From: an uncultured Eubacteriales bacterium
Lineage (GTDB): Bacteria; Bacillota; Clostridia; Christensenellales; Aristaeellaceae
Direction of reading: 5' to 3'
DNA: 43,909 nucleotides
Assembly (NCBI GenBank): GCA_902788445.1
Contig: CADAKE010000005.1
Coordinates: forward strand, 1-43,909
Below the pieces are notes generated by a model. It did not search any database and had not been told where the DNA came from. It was given only the letters and a program-made list of their open reading frames with translations. The stretch's first letter is position 1; each line of letters opens with the position of its first letter. Shown piece by piece: positions 23,194-30,714 of the stretch. The translations under genes were made by a program, and so were the position numbers.

Positions 23194-24651
23194 TTATTCC
23201 CTCATCTCTTTCAGCAATTCCGCCACGACCACCTTCTCATCAAACGGCCTTTTGACCCCCATGATCTCCTGATAGGTTTCGTGGCCCTTGCCCGCGAGGA
23301 CGATGATATCCCCCTCCCGGCCCATTTGCAGGGCATAGCGGATGGCCTCGCGGCGGTTCTCGATCACGGTGTATTTCCCGCCGGTGGGTTTGATGCCCTC
23401 CTCGATGGCGGCAAGGATTTCCATGGGGTCTTCGGTGCGGGGGTTGTCGCTGGTCAGGATGGAATAGTCCGCCAGCCTGCCGCTGATCTCGCCCATGATG
23501 GGGCGCTTCAAGTGGTCGCGGTCGCCGCCGCAGCCAAAGAGGGAAATGACCCGGCCGCGGGTGAATTCCCGCACGGCGGTGAGGATATTCTCCAGCGCGT
23601 CCGGGGAATGGGAGTAGTCCAGGATCACCTTGTAGGGCGTATGCGTGTCCAGCACCTCGGCGCGGCCTGGCACGCCCTTCACCTTCGCCAGCGCGGCGGT
23701 GATGACCTCCGGGCTCACGCCCATGATCAATCCCATGGCCGCGGCGGCCAGGGCGTTGTAGACGTTGAACATCCCGGTCAGGTGCAGATGCACCGGCATT
23801 TCGTTCACGTCGAACAGCTTCATGATAAAGCTGACGCCGTTCTCGGTGATCTCGATATCGCGGGCGAAAATGTCCGCGTTGTTGCAGATGCCGAAGGTGG
23901 AGTGGGGCACGGCAATGTCATTCAGGATTTCCTTGCTGCGCTCGTCGTCCACGTTAATCGCCGCGTTGCTGATCCACTCCGGGCGGAAGAAGGACTTCTT
24001 GCACTGGAAGTAGCGCTCCATGGTGCCAAAGAGATCCAGGTGGTCTTCGCTCAGATTCGTAAAGCACCCCGCCTCAAAATGCACCCCGGCCAGGCGGCCC
24101 ATTTCGATGGCGTGGGCGGACACCTCCATGCTCACCACCGTCACCCCGGCGTCGCGCATCAGGCGCAGCGTGCGGAAAAAGTCGATGGGCTCGGGGGTGG
24201 TGAACTCGCTTTTCACATACTCGTCCCCGATCATGTTGCCCGTGGTGCCGATCAGGCCGACTTTATAGCCCGCTTCCTCCATAATGGCCTTGACCAGGTA
24301 GCTGGTGGTGGTTTTGCCCTTGGTGCCCGTGATGCCGAGCAGCTTCATTTCCTTATCCGGATGGCCGTAGAACTCCGCCGCCATGCGGCTCATGGCCGCG
24401 CGCACGTTTTTGACCTGCACCTGGGGCACGTCCAGTTCGTCCAGGAAATGCGTCACCACCAACGCGACAGCGCCGTTTTCGATGGCCTGCGGCGCGAAGG
24501 CGTGGCCGTCGAACCGCGCGCCGGGGATGCAGAAATAAAGGCCCTGCTCAAGCTTCTTGCGGCTGTCCAGGCTCATGGAAAGGACGTCGCAGTCCCCCCG
24601 GATTTCCAGCACTTCCATTTCAGCGGCTTTCGCCAGCACAGATAGCAACAT
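23194..24651 (-). CDS. murE: UDP-MurNAc-L-Ala-D-Glu--meso-diaminopimelate ligase
   Basis: 485 residues. It adds the third amino acid of the peptidoglycan stem peptide. The N-terminal domain has DSRKKLEQGLYFCIPGARFDG, the ATP site is GITGTKGKTTTSYLV, the central domain has TTPEPIDFFRTLRLM and VSMEVSAHAIEMGR, and the C-terminal domain has DYSHSPDALENIL and FGCGGDRDHLKRP. The substrate-selecting motif is DNPRTEDP, the DNPR form used for meso-diaminopimelate and not for lysine. The gene is separated from the upstream PBP gene by a repeat-filled gap of about 360 bases, so it may have its own promoter. Confidence 0.96.
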   Translation of the reverse strand: MLLSVLAKAAEMEVLEIRGDCDVLSMSLDSRKKLEQGLYFCIPGARFDGHAFAPQAIENGAVALVVTHFLDELDVPQVQVKNVRAAMSRMAAEFYGHPDKEMKLLGITGTKGKTTTSYLVKAIMEEAGYKVGLIGTTGNMIGDEYVKSEFTTPEPIDFFRTLRLMRDAGVTVVSMEVSAHAIEMGRLAGVHFEAGCFTNLSEDHLDLFGTMERYFQCKKSFFRPEWISNAAINVDDERSKEILNDIAVPHSTFGICNNADIFARDIEITENGVSFIMKLFDVNEMPVHLHLTGMFNVYNALAAAAMGLIMGVSPEVITAALAKVKGVPGRAEVLDTHTPYKVILDYSHSPDALENILTAVREFTRGRVISLFGCGGDRDHLKRPIMGEISGRLADYSILTSDNPRTEDPMEILAAIEEGIKPTGGKYTVIENRREAIRYALQMGREGDIIVLAGKGHETYQEIMGVKRPFDEKVVVAELLKEMRE

Positions 24652-24675
24652 GATGTTTCACTCCGTTCTGAGGGT

Positions 24676-24773
24676 AAATAGGGAATAGGGACGAGGGAAT
24701 AGGGATTAGGCATTAGGCAATAGGCAATAGGCAGTAGGCAGTAGGGAGTAGGGACGAGGGAGTAGGAAATAGT
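24676..24773 (+). repeat. Family H heptamer array, 14 units
   Basis: Fourteen units in strict register: AAATAGG, GAATAGG, GACGAGG, GAATAGG, GATTAGG, CATTAGG, two CAATAGG, two CAGTAGG, GAGTAGG, GACGAGG, GAGTAGG, AAATAGT. It lies next to a family D hairpin upstream of murE. Confidence 0.85.
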
Positions 24774-24784
24774 ACCCCTCCGTT

Positions 24785-24966
24785 TGTCATCCCGAGCGAA
24801 GGTGAGCCAGAGGCGAACCGTAGTCGAGGGACCTGAGAGAAACGCATTCCACCAAGCAACGCGATACCCAACTCTTAGGTCCTTCGACTCCGCTTCGCTC
24901 CGCTCAGGATGACAAGGCTTCGCTCGGGATGACAGCGTGGGGTGTCCCGCTTCGGTCGAGATGACA
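24785..24966. repeat. Family D hairpin with three right-arm ends
   Basis: There is one left arm (GTCATCCCGAGCGAAGGTGAG), but on the right three GATGACA-type ends follow in tandem, each from a different variant. This fits repeated insertion or conversion of right arms. Confidence 0.8.
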
Positions 24967-25012
24967 AATGAATGCGTTGGCCTTCAATGATCTACTGCCT
25001 TTTGTTTCATGA

Positions 25013-27133
25013 CTACGGCAATTCAAAATACACTTCCACCGTCTCCCCCGGCGGGGCGAAGCTGCCCGCGCTGGGCTTTTGGCTGACGGCCAGGCCGGTG
25101 CCGGAAATCTTCATCTCGAAGCCCCGGGCCCTTAGCTGCCTGCCCGCCGCGACCATGGACATGCCCTTCACGCTGGGCACGGACACCAGATCCATCGGCT
25201 GGATCGGCTCCTTCTCGTAGGTGTAGAGCATCACCTTGCTCCCGGCGGGCATCTTCGCGCCCGCGGCGGGGGCCTGGTCGCTGACCGCCTGGCTGAGCCC
25301 GTCGGTTTCGGACAGCAGCATCACGTCGGACAGCGCCTTGCGCGCCTCGGCCAGGGTGAGCCCCCGCACGTCCGGCACGGTGACGGTGGGCGGCTCGGTG
25401 GCGTTCGGGTCGCTCTTCCGCACGCCGAGATAATTCAGCACTTCCTCCATGATCTGGCTGGCGAAGGGGGCCGCCGTGGTGCTGCCGTAGTCCACGGGCA
25501 CGTTGGCCTCGTTCACCGTCACCAGCACGGCGAAGCGCGGCTGGTCGATCGGGGCGAAGCCCAGGAAGGAGCCGATGTGCACGTTGCTGACCACGCGCCC
25601 GTCCTTGTACACCTGGGCGGTGCCGGTCTTGCCGCCGACGCGGTAGCCGGGCACGGCGGCGTTTTTGCCCCCGCCGTTCTCCACCACGTTCTCCAGCAGC
25701 GTGCGCATCACGGCGCTGGTTTCCGCGCTGATCGGGTTCGCCACCACGGTGGGCGACGCGCGGTCGATGACCTCGCCCGACGCGCTCAGCACTTCCTTCA
25801 CGATATACGGCTTCATCAGCCTGCCGCCGTTGACCACGCTGCACGCGGCGGTGATCATTTGCAACGGCGTAACCGCCACGCTCTGGCCAAAGCCGATGCG
25901 GGCCAGGTCGACGGTTTTCACATACTGCGGGTTGATCAGGATGCCCGCGCTCTCCCCCGGCAGGTCGACCCCGGTGCGCACGCCCAGGCCGAAGGCCCGC
26001 AGGTATTTATAGAAAGTCTCCGTGCCCATCCGCAGGGCCAGCGTCACGAACGCGGGGTTGCAGCTGTTGGCCAAAGCGGTGGGCAAGTCCTGGTTCCCGT
26101 GGCTGTTTTTCCAGCAGCGGATGCGGTCGCCGTCCACGGTGATGGAGCCGGTGCAGGTGAAGCGGTCGGTGAGCGACGCCACGCCGCTGTCCAGCGCGGC
26201 GGCGCAGGTGAGCATTTTGAAGGTGGAGCCGGGCTCGTACACGTCGGAAACGACGGTGATGCGCATGAGCTCCCGCAGGGTTTCCACGTCGTTCCTGGGC
26301 GGGCTGTTCGGGTCGTAGTCCGGCTTCATGCACGCGGCCAGGATGGCCCCGGTGTTCACGTCCATCACCAGGCACTGCACGCTCACCGCGTCGTTTACGG
26401 CGATGCACTCCCGCATGGCCTTTTCCACCACGCCCTGGATGGTGCTGTCCACAGTGAGCCGCAGGGTGCAGCCCGCCTGGGGCGCCACGTAGGCCGTCTT
26501 GCCGTCGGGAAGCAGGCGCGACCGGGCGTCCACCTCGGTGCGAAGCGACCCGGCTTTGCCGCGCAGCAGCGTTTCGTACCAGCTTTCCAGCCCGCTCTGG
26601 CCCACGGAATCCACGTTGGTCAGGCCCAAAACCTGGGATAAAAGCTCTCCCTTAGGATACACCCTTTTGGTGTCTTCGTCAAATGAAATTCCCCGCAGCA
26701 GAGCATTCATTTCTAAATTTTCTGTCCGCAGGGAACGTATGGTATCTACTGTGTCTCTGTCGACCTGCCGCTTTAAGATCACGGAGGCCAGTTTTTTATT
26801 TTTCAGGCGCGTTTCCATCGCTTCCGCGTCGGCGTTCAGCAGCGGGGCGAGCGCCTGGGCAAACGCTTTTTCATCCTTCACCAGCTGGGGATTGGCCGTC
26901 ACGATATACGCCGTGGCGGACAGGGCCAGCGTGTCGCCGTTGGTATCCTCGATGCTTCCCCTCTGGGCCGTCACCACGCCCTCCCGCGTCCATTGCCGCA
27001 CGCCGCGGGCGGTGAGCGCCTCGCTCTGGGTGATCGTCAGGTGTCCGATCCGTATCCCGACCAGCGCGAACAGCGCCGTCAGCGCCAGGAGCATCATCAG
27101 TAACCGTTTCCGGGTCACAAGTCCTGCTCGCAT
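25013..27133 (-). CDS. spoVD: Class B penicillin-binding protein with two PASTA domains (SpoVD/PBP2B-like)
   Basis: 706 residues. A short cytoplasmic N-terminus and one membrane anchor (about residues 9-28) come first, then the dimerisation domain (RGSIEDTNGDTLA, near 58). The transpeptidase has its catalytic Ser303 in EPGSTFK, SxN as NSCN, and KTGTAQVY. Two PASTA repeats end the protein: VTVPDVRGLTLAEARKAL and VSVPSVKGMSMVAAGRQL. It cross-links septal or spore-cortex wall with a SEDS partner. PASTA repeats together with the dcw position favour SpoVD or PBP2B. The gene starts 32 bases after the ftsL-like stop, so the two are in one operon. Confidence 0.93.
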   Translation of the reverse strand: MRAGLVTRKRLLMMLLALTALFALVGIRIGHLTITQSEALTARGVRQWTREGVVTAQRGSIEDTNGDTLALSATAYIVTANPQLVKDEKAFAQALAPLLNADAEAMETRLKNKKLASVILKRQVDRDTVDTIRSLRTENLEMNALLRGISFDEDTKRVYPKGELLSQVLGLTNVDSVGQSGLESWYETLLRGKAGSLRTEVDARSRLLPDGKTAYVAPQAGCTLRLTVDSTIQGVVEKAMRECIAVNDAVSVQCLVMDVNTGAILAACMKPDYDPNSPPRNDVETLRELMRITVVSDVYEPGSTFKMLTCAAALDSGVASLTDRFTCTGSITVDGDRIRCWKNSHGNQDLPTALANSCNPAFVTLALRMGTETFYKYLRAFGLGVRTGVDLPGESAGILINPQYVKTVDLARIGFGQSVAVTPLQMITAACSVVNGGRLMKPYIVKEVLSASGEVIDRASPTVVANPISAETSAVMRTLLENVVENGGGKNAAVPGYRVGGKTGTAQVYKDGRVVSNVHIGSFLGFAPIDQPRFAVLVTVNEANVPVDYGSTTAAPFASQIMEEVLNYLGVRKSDPNATEPPTVTVPDVRGLTLAEARKALSDVMLLSETDGLSQAVSDQAPAAGAKMPAGSKVMLYTYEKEPIQPMDLVSVPSVKGMSMVAAGRQLRARGFEMKISGTGLAVSQKPSAGSFAPPGETVEVYFELP

Positions 27134-27165
27134 CGTTTTCCTTTCCCCAGGGCGGATGGCTGCTT

Positions 27166-27702
27166 TCAGCGGCTGCCGGTAAGCAGGCCGCCCGGCACGG
27201 CGGTTTCATCCGTCTGTCCGTCGGCGGTTTCCCCATAGGGCCGCGTATTCGGCGCGTGGACGGCCACCCGGTCCGCCTTCACGGCGTCGATCATTTGCAG
27301 GCGGTTCACCGCGTCGTAGCCGATGCGCGCCAGGTCCCGCGCCTGCGCCACCTGAAGGGCCAGGTCGCTGTTCATGCGCTCCGTTTCCTGGATGCTCTGA
27401 TTCATGGCGGAAATGTTCTTCGTGATCGCGGCCTTATGGACGGTGCGGCTCAGCGCCAGGATGCCGAACACCACAAACAGCGCGCACAGCGCCAGCAGCG
27501 CCGAGTTCAGCGGAACGGTGGCGGGCCCGCGCCTTCGCGCGGCGACCTGGGCGGCATAGAATGGCTTGGGCCCTTCTTCGTACCAGGACGACCCGGCCTC
27601 CGAATCCGGCAGGCGCACGTTGCTGCGCACGTTCAGGCGAACGTCCGGCGCGGCCTGCAGCCCGGCCGTCACATACTGTCCATTCTTGCCCTTATGCATC
27701 AT
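27166..27702 (-). CDS. ftsL: FtsL/DivIC-like bitopic cell-division protein
   Basis: 178 residues. A cytoplasmic N-terminus of about 65 residues ending in basic AARRRG, one membrane helix near 69-87 (LLALCALFVVFGILAL), then a coiled coil of about 45 residues (ISAMNQSIQETERMNSDLALQVAQ) and a low-complexity tail. This layout and its place directly ahead of the class B PBP gene identify FtsL, which bridges the divisome; FtsL sequences are poorly conserved. The start follows AAGGGGG by five bases. The gene that normally precedes it, rsmH, is absent. Confidence 0.75.
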   Translation of the reverse strand: MMHKGKNGQYVTAGLQAAPDVRLNVRSNVRLPDSEAGSSWYEEGPKPFYAAQVAARRRGPATVPLNSALLALCALFVVFGILALSRTVHKAAITKNISAMNQSIQETERMNSDLALQVAQARDLARIGYDAVNRLQMIDAVKADRVAVHAPNTRPYGETADGQTDETAVPGGLLTGSR

Positions 27703-27777
27703 TGTATCCCCCTTGGATGGATTTTAGAACCTGGATTGAAAACCGATGCCCGGCATATTTTATATAGAAGCAACTGT

Positions 27778-28078
27778 CCAAAAGGCTTCCCCTTGAGGGG
27801 AAGCTGTCAGGCGCGGAACCAAGTATGAAAGAGAAACCAAGTCAATTCGCGCCTGACTGCGGCCGAAGGCGTAGCGAAGCGTTCTGAGGTGATGTTTGCG
27901 ATCAACCAAGTCGCTTGTACGAAGTCCAGCAAATCACCTCATCCGACCTGCGCGAACCGCTTGATTTCTTCGTTGCAGTTACTTCCGCGCAGGCCACCTT
28001 CCGGGGCTGCCGCCCGCCCTCCGCTGAAAATGATCCACCGGATCATTTTCCGGGCGCTTTGGGCCCCTCAAGGGCAAT
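27778..28078. repeat. Long-form family T element (second copy, inverted)
   Basis: It begins CCAAAAGGCTTCCCC and carries the same interior as 13807-14117 in the opposite orientation, including the perfect GAAAATGATCC...GGATCATTTTC hairpin at 28026-28050 and the CGCCTGACTGCGGCCGAAGG segment. It has no coding capacity of note. It lies in the rsmH slot between mraZ and ftsL. Confidence 0.85.
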
Positions 28079-28292
28079 GTCGTCAACTTAAGGAAAAAAA
28101 GCAATAAACACGAACAGAATCAACCAAGCTGCTAATTTATCAACCAACCTCCATTGTCATCCTGAGCGGAGTGGAGCGAGAGCGGAACGGAGTCGAAGGA
28201 TGACACAGTTACTATTACGTATAAAAAGTTACTTGGTTGAAATTGTTTGTCCTTAAATTAACAGCATTGCCCTCAAGCCAAAGCCTTTCGTG
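28066..28292. repeat. Family T element with short family D core, fused to the previous one
   Basis: CCCCTCAAGGGCAATGTCG at the left is shared with the end of the long element. The right end is CATTGCCCTCAAGCCAAAGC. The D core at 28155-28206 is short (GTCATCCTGAGCGG...AAGGATGACA). The element ends eight bases from the mraZ stop. Confidence 0.75.
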
Positions 28293-28299
28293 AAACCGT

Positions 28300-28863
28300 T
28301 TATTCCTCCTGCAGCGCGGTGAGGAACGCCAGCGGATCGGGATACTTTTCGTCGAAGGAGCGATCCTGATCCTGTCCCTTGGCGGCGGAGATGATTTTGA
28401 TATGGTCAAACGCGCCAGCCACTTCCACGTCCCGCACGTCGCCGAGCCGCCAGGCGCGGATGCGCTGGGGCAGCAGCAATCTGCCCTGGGCGTCGGCCTC
28501 GCAGTCGGTGTAGCTGTAGCGGGTGAACTGATCCAGCAGCGGCTGGGCGACGGGCTTCCTCCGGGTCAGCGCCACCAGTTCGTCCCGGCGGCTGATCCAA
28601 TCCTTGATCGGGTACAGCGCCACGGCCTGGAAATCCGGCGACGGGGCGACGGCGAACCGGTTGCCCAGCGCGTCCCGGAAGGAGGCGGGGATGATCATGC
28701 GGCCTTTGGCGTCGATGCTGTGGGGAAAGGAGCCGGTGAAGCCCAAAAACGGCGGTGGAGACGGCGGAAGATCGCGGGAATCGGCGCTCTCCATGGCTTT
28801 CCGCCCAGGCGCTTCCGCGCTTTCCGCGTCGGCTTTTGCGCGCATGGATTGTTCATCAGCCAT
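28300..28863 (-). CDS. mraZ: MraZ transcriptional regulator of the division/cell-wall cluster
   Basis: 187 residues, longer than the usual 140-150 because of a non-conserved N-terminal extension of about 40 residues. Two AbrB/SpoVT-like repeats follow: GSFPHSIDAKGRMIIPASFRDAL and DCEADAQGRLLLPQRIR. MraZ is a ring-forming DNA-binding protein that represses the dcw operon by binding TGGG repeats upstream of its own gene. The start follows AGGGGGTGA. A cluster of TGGG-like boxes lies about 330 bases upstream (29191-29222). The gene is the first of the dcw cluster here. Confidence 0.9.
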   Translation of the reverse strand: MADEQSMRAKADAESAEAPGRKAMESADSRDLPPSPPPFLGFTGSFPHSIDAKGRMIIPASFRDALGNRFAVAPSPDFQAVALYPIKDWISRRDELVALTRRKPVAQPLLDQFTRYSYTDCEADAQGRLLLPQRIRAWRLGDVRDVEVAGAFDHIKIISAAKGQDQDRSFDEKYPDPLAFLTALQEE

Positions 28864-29190
28864 GGGTTCACCCCCTTAACCGCCACATATTCTCCACTTT
28901 CGTGAACTCATCACCAATTTTAGGCACTTTTTGCCGCTTTGTCAAGCCAACTTCCAAATCCGGTTTTTCTCTTTGGGAAACAGTTTTGTCACAATTCTGT
29001 ATTCTTTTTGTCATATCCTGATTTTTCCGACATAATCTTCCGCTCTTTTCAAGGGAACATGCTTTCCTGTTTTCAAAAATTTCGAGGTTTTGCACTGTTT
29101 TTTCTGCGATTATATGTTCAAAACATCTAAACTTTTGTTGATTTTTTATGTCGGCCTTTTGGGGCGTCCGTAACAAAAAGTTCATATAAT
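28864..29190. other. AT-rich upstream region of mraZ
   Basis: About 330 bases with much lower G+C than the surrounding genes and no coding frame that looks real. On the minus strand a TATAAT (plus-strand ATTATA at 29109-29114) has no good partner -35. No repeat family is present, which is unusual for gaps in this window. It probably holds the dcw promoter. Confidence 0.5.
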
Positions 29191-29222
29191 ATCCAGTTTT
29201 TCCCATTATCTCCCCATCTCCA
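29191..29222 (-). promoter_or_regulatory. Candidate MraZ boxes
   Basis: Read on the minus strand: TGGAG, TGGGG, TGGGA and TGGAT at spacings of 6, 11 and 10 bases. MraZ is known to bind TGGGN repeats at about ten-base spacing; two of the four boxes match exactly. Confidence 0.35.
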
Positions 29223-29245
29223 CAAAACGGGACGGAGCATCACCA

Positions 29246-29274
29246 AAAACAAAAAAACGGCTGAGAACAGCCGT
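29246..29274 (-). terminator. Terminator of the metallophosphoesterase operon
   Basis: On the minus strand ACGGCTG-TTCT-CAGCCGT is followed by a run of seven T, about 20 bases past the metallophosphoesterase stop. Confidence 0.9.
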
Positions 29275-29294
29275 TTTCACAGGGCAAAAACCCC

Positions 29295-30020
29295 TTATTC
29301 AGTTTCGGAAATGGGACCGCGCTCCACTTTCCCCTCCGGGAGCCGGTACAATTGGAACTTCAATCCATCGCAGGACACGCAGCGCCAACGGATCTCCCCC
29401 ACCGTGCCGTTCACCGCCGTGCGCAGGGAAGCGCCGTGCAGGTGCCCATACACCACGTCGTCCACCGGGAACCGCCGCAGCAGCTCAGACATGGGGGTTT
29501 CCGCGCCGCCCTCGCCCAGCGGCGGGTAATGGCACATCACGACCAGCCGGTCGGCCCGGAGCTTCATCGCCCCCTCCAGGGACATTTCCATCCGCTGCAA
29601 TTCCCGGCGGTAGATTTTCTCATCCTCCGCCGCCGTGCCGTTTCCGGGCAGCGTCCAGCCCCGGGTGCCGCAGAAGGCCGTATCGCCCAGGCGCATGGCG
29701 TCGTTCTGGATGGCAAACATCCCGTCCGGCAGCGCGTCCCGCAGGCGGGTAATGCTGCTCCACCAATAATCATGGTTGCCGCGCAGCAGGATTTTTTTCC
29801 CCGGCAGCCGGCCGATCGCCTGAAGGTCCGGCAGAGCGTCTTTCATCTGCATCGCCCAGCTGATGTCGCCGGGGATGAGCACCACGTCCTCCTCCCACAC
29901 CCGGGCCGTCCAGTCCGCGCAGATGCGTTCAAAATGTCCTTCCCAATGCTCGCCGAACACGTTCATCGGCTTATCGTCGCCGCCCGGCAGGTGCAGATCG
30001 CCAATCGCGTAGATGACCAC
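29295..30020 (-). CDS. Calcineurin-like metallophosphoesterase
   Basis: 241 residues with the full metal-binding motif set: YAIGDLHLPGG (D-x-H), LIPGDISWAMQ (GD), LLRGNHDYWW (GNHD), VMCHYPP (H) and VYGHLHG (GHxH). Such cytosolic enzymes hydrolyse phosphodiesters or phosphomonoesters; the substrate of this clostridial sub-group is not known to me. The start is a GTG that touches the stop codon of the upstream zinc-ribbon gene, so the pair is translationally coupled. A strong terminator follows. Confidence 0.92.
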   Translation of the reverse strand: MVIYAIGDLHLPGGDDKPMNVFGEHWEGHFERICADWTARVWEEDVVLIPGDISWAMQMKDALPDLQAIGRLPGKKILLRGNHDYWWSSITRLRDALPDGMFAIQNDAMRLGDTAFCGTRGWTLPGNGTAAEDEKIYRRELQRMEMSLEGAMKLRADRLVVMCHYPPLGEGGAETPMSELLRRFPVDDVVYGHLHGASLRTAVNGTVGEIRWRCVSCDGLKFQLYRLPEGKVERGPISETE

Positions 30021-30422
30021 TTATTCCTCGTCTTCCTCGTCTTCGTCCTCAGATTCTTCCTCTTCCAGCTCCTCCAGGGACATTTCGTTTTCCAGTTCGG
30101 TGTATTCCCGGTCGTGAATGTCCTCGGGGATGTCGGGAATGATTTCGTCCATCGCGCTCACGGGGTCGATGCCGCTCAGGGCGCTCTCGTCCACGGGGTT
30201 TTCGCTTTCCTCGTTATCGCGGTCCTGGTTCTCGCTCATTTCCTTCAGGCAGAAAAGGCACACGTCCTTCCCCGGCAGCGCGGGATGCTCGTTGCACACC
30301 GTGCACAGCTCGATTTCCTCCTGCTGCGGCTCGCCCTTCATTTCGCGTTTGCAGATTTTGCAGAAGCCTTCCTCGGGGGTGATGTAGTTCAGTTCGCAGC
30401 GCGGGCACTTGATCAGACGCAT
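30021..30422 (-). CDS. Zinc-ribbon protein with acidic tail
   Basis: 133 residues from the ATG at 30422, nine bases after GGAGGG. The first 65 residues carry four CxxC pairs (CPRC, CKIC, CTVC, CLFC), enough for two zinc ribbons. The last 65 residues are strongly acidic and end in a Glu/Asp run (EELEEEESEDEDEEDEE). The pattern suggests a small nucleic-acid- or protein-binding scaffold, but I recognise no named family. It is coupled to the metallophosphoesterase, with no gap between stop and start. Confidence 0.8.
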   Translation of the reverse strand: MRLIKCPRCELNYITPEEGFCKICKREMKGEPQQEEIELCTVCNEHPALPGKDVCLFCLKEMSENQDRDNEESENPVDESALSGIDPVSAMDEIIPDIPEDIHDREYTELENEMSLEELEEEESEDEDEEDEE

Positions 30423-30485
30423 AGGTGATTCCCTCCAACTGTAATTTTTACCAAATATTCCCGTAACCAAAATGTAACCATCTAC

Positions 30486-30514
30486 TTGAAATATTAACGG
30501 TTTTGTATTATTAT
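30486..30514 (+). promoter_or_regulatory. Promoter of the CAP-domain gene
   Basis: TTGAAA (30486-30491), a 17-base spacer and TATTAT (30509-30514). The start codon is about 200 bases further on. Confidence 0.75.
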
Positions 30515-30520
30515 GTCAAT

Positions 30521-30714
30521 GGTGAACATGTTGACCGCAAGTAACTGCCCAGCCGCGGCCAGGAGAGCTTGAAGCTCCGGGCCATTCGTTTTGTTTTCAC
30601 GACGCGGGACGAATGATCCCGGAACCTGGAACCGAGGGACTTGGACCCCCGCTCCTTCTGCATACGGCCGGCCGGTTACGATCCCTGTGAAATCAACAAG
30701 GAGGATACCAAAGA
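30521..30714 (+). promoter_or_regulatory. Long structured 5' leader of the CAP-domain gene
   Basis: About 190 transcribed bases before the start codon. They hold several short inverted repeats (GAGCTT-GAAGCTC, ATTCGT...ACGAAT, GGGAC...ATCCC, CGGCCGGCCG). I compared the leader from memory with the ydaO (c-di-AMP), GEMM, T-box and yybP motifs and found no match. It may be a regulatory RNA of unknown type or just a long leader. Confidence 0.35.

Noticed and set aside
23170..24645. Long plus-strand open frame opposite murE
   Set aside because: A compositional shadow of murE (His/Gln/Ala-rich) with no ribosome binding site or family motif.
30521..30714. ydaO (c-di-AMP) riboswitch before the CAP gene
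   Set aside because: The GGUGAAUC and CCGUCAGCUAAC-type conserved segments of that class could not be found.
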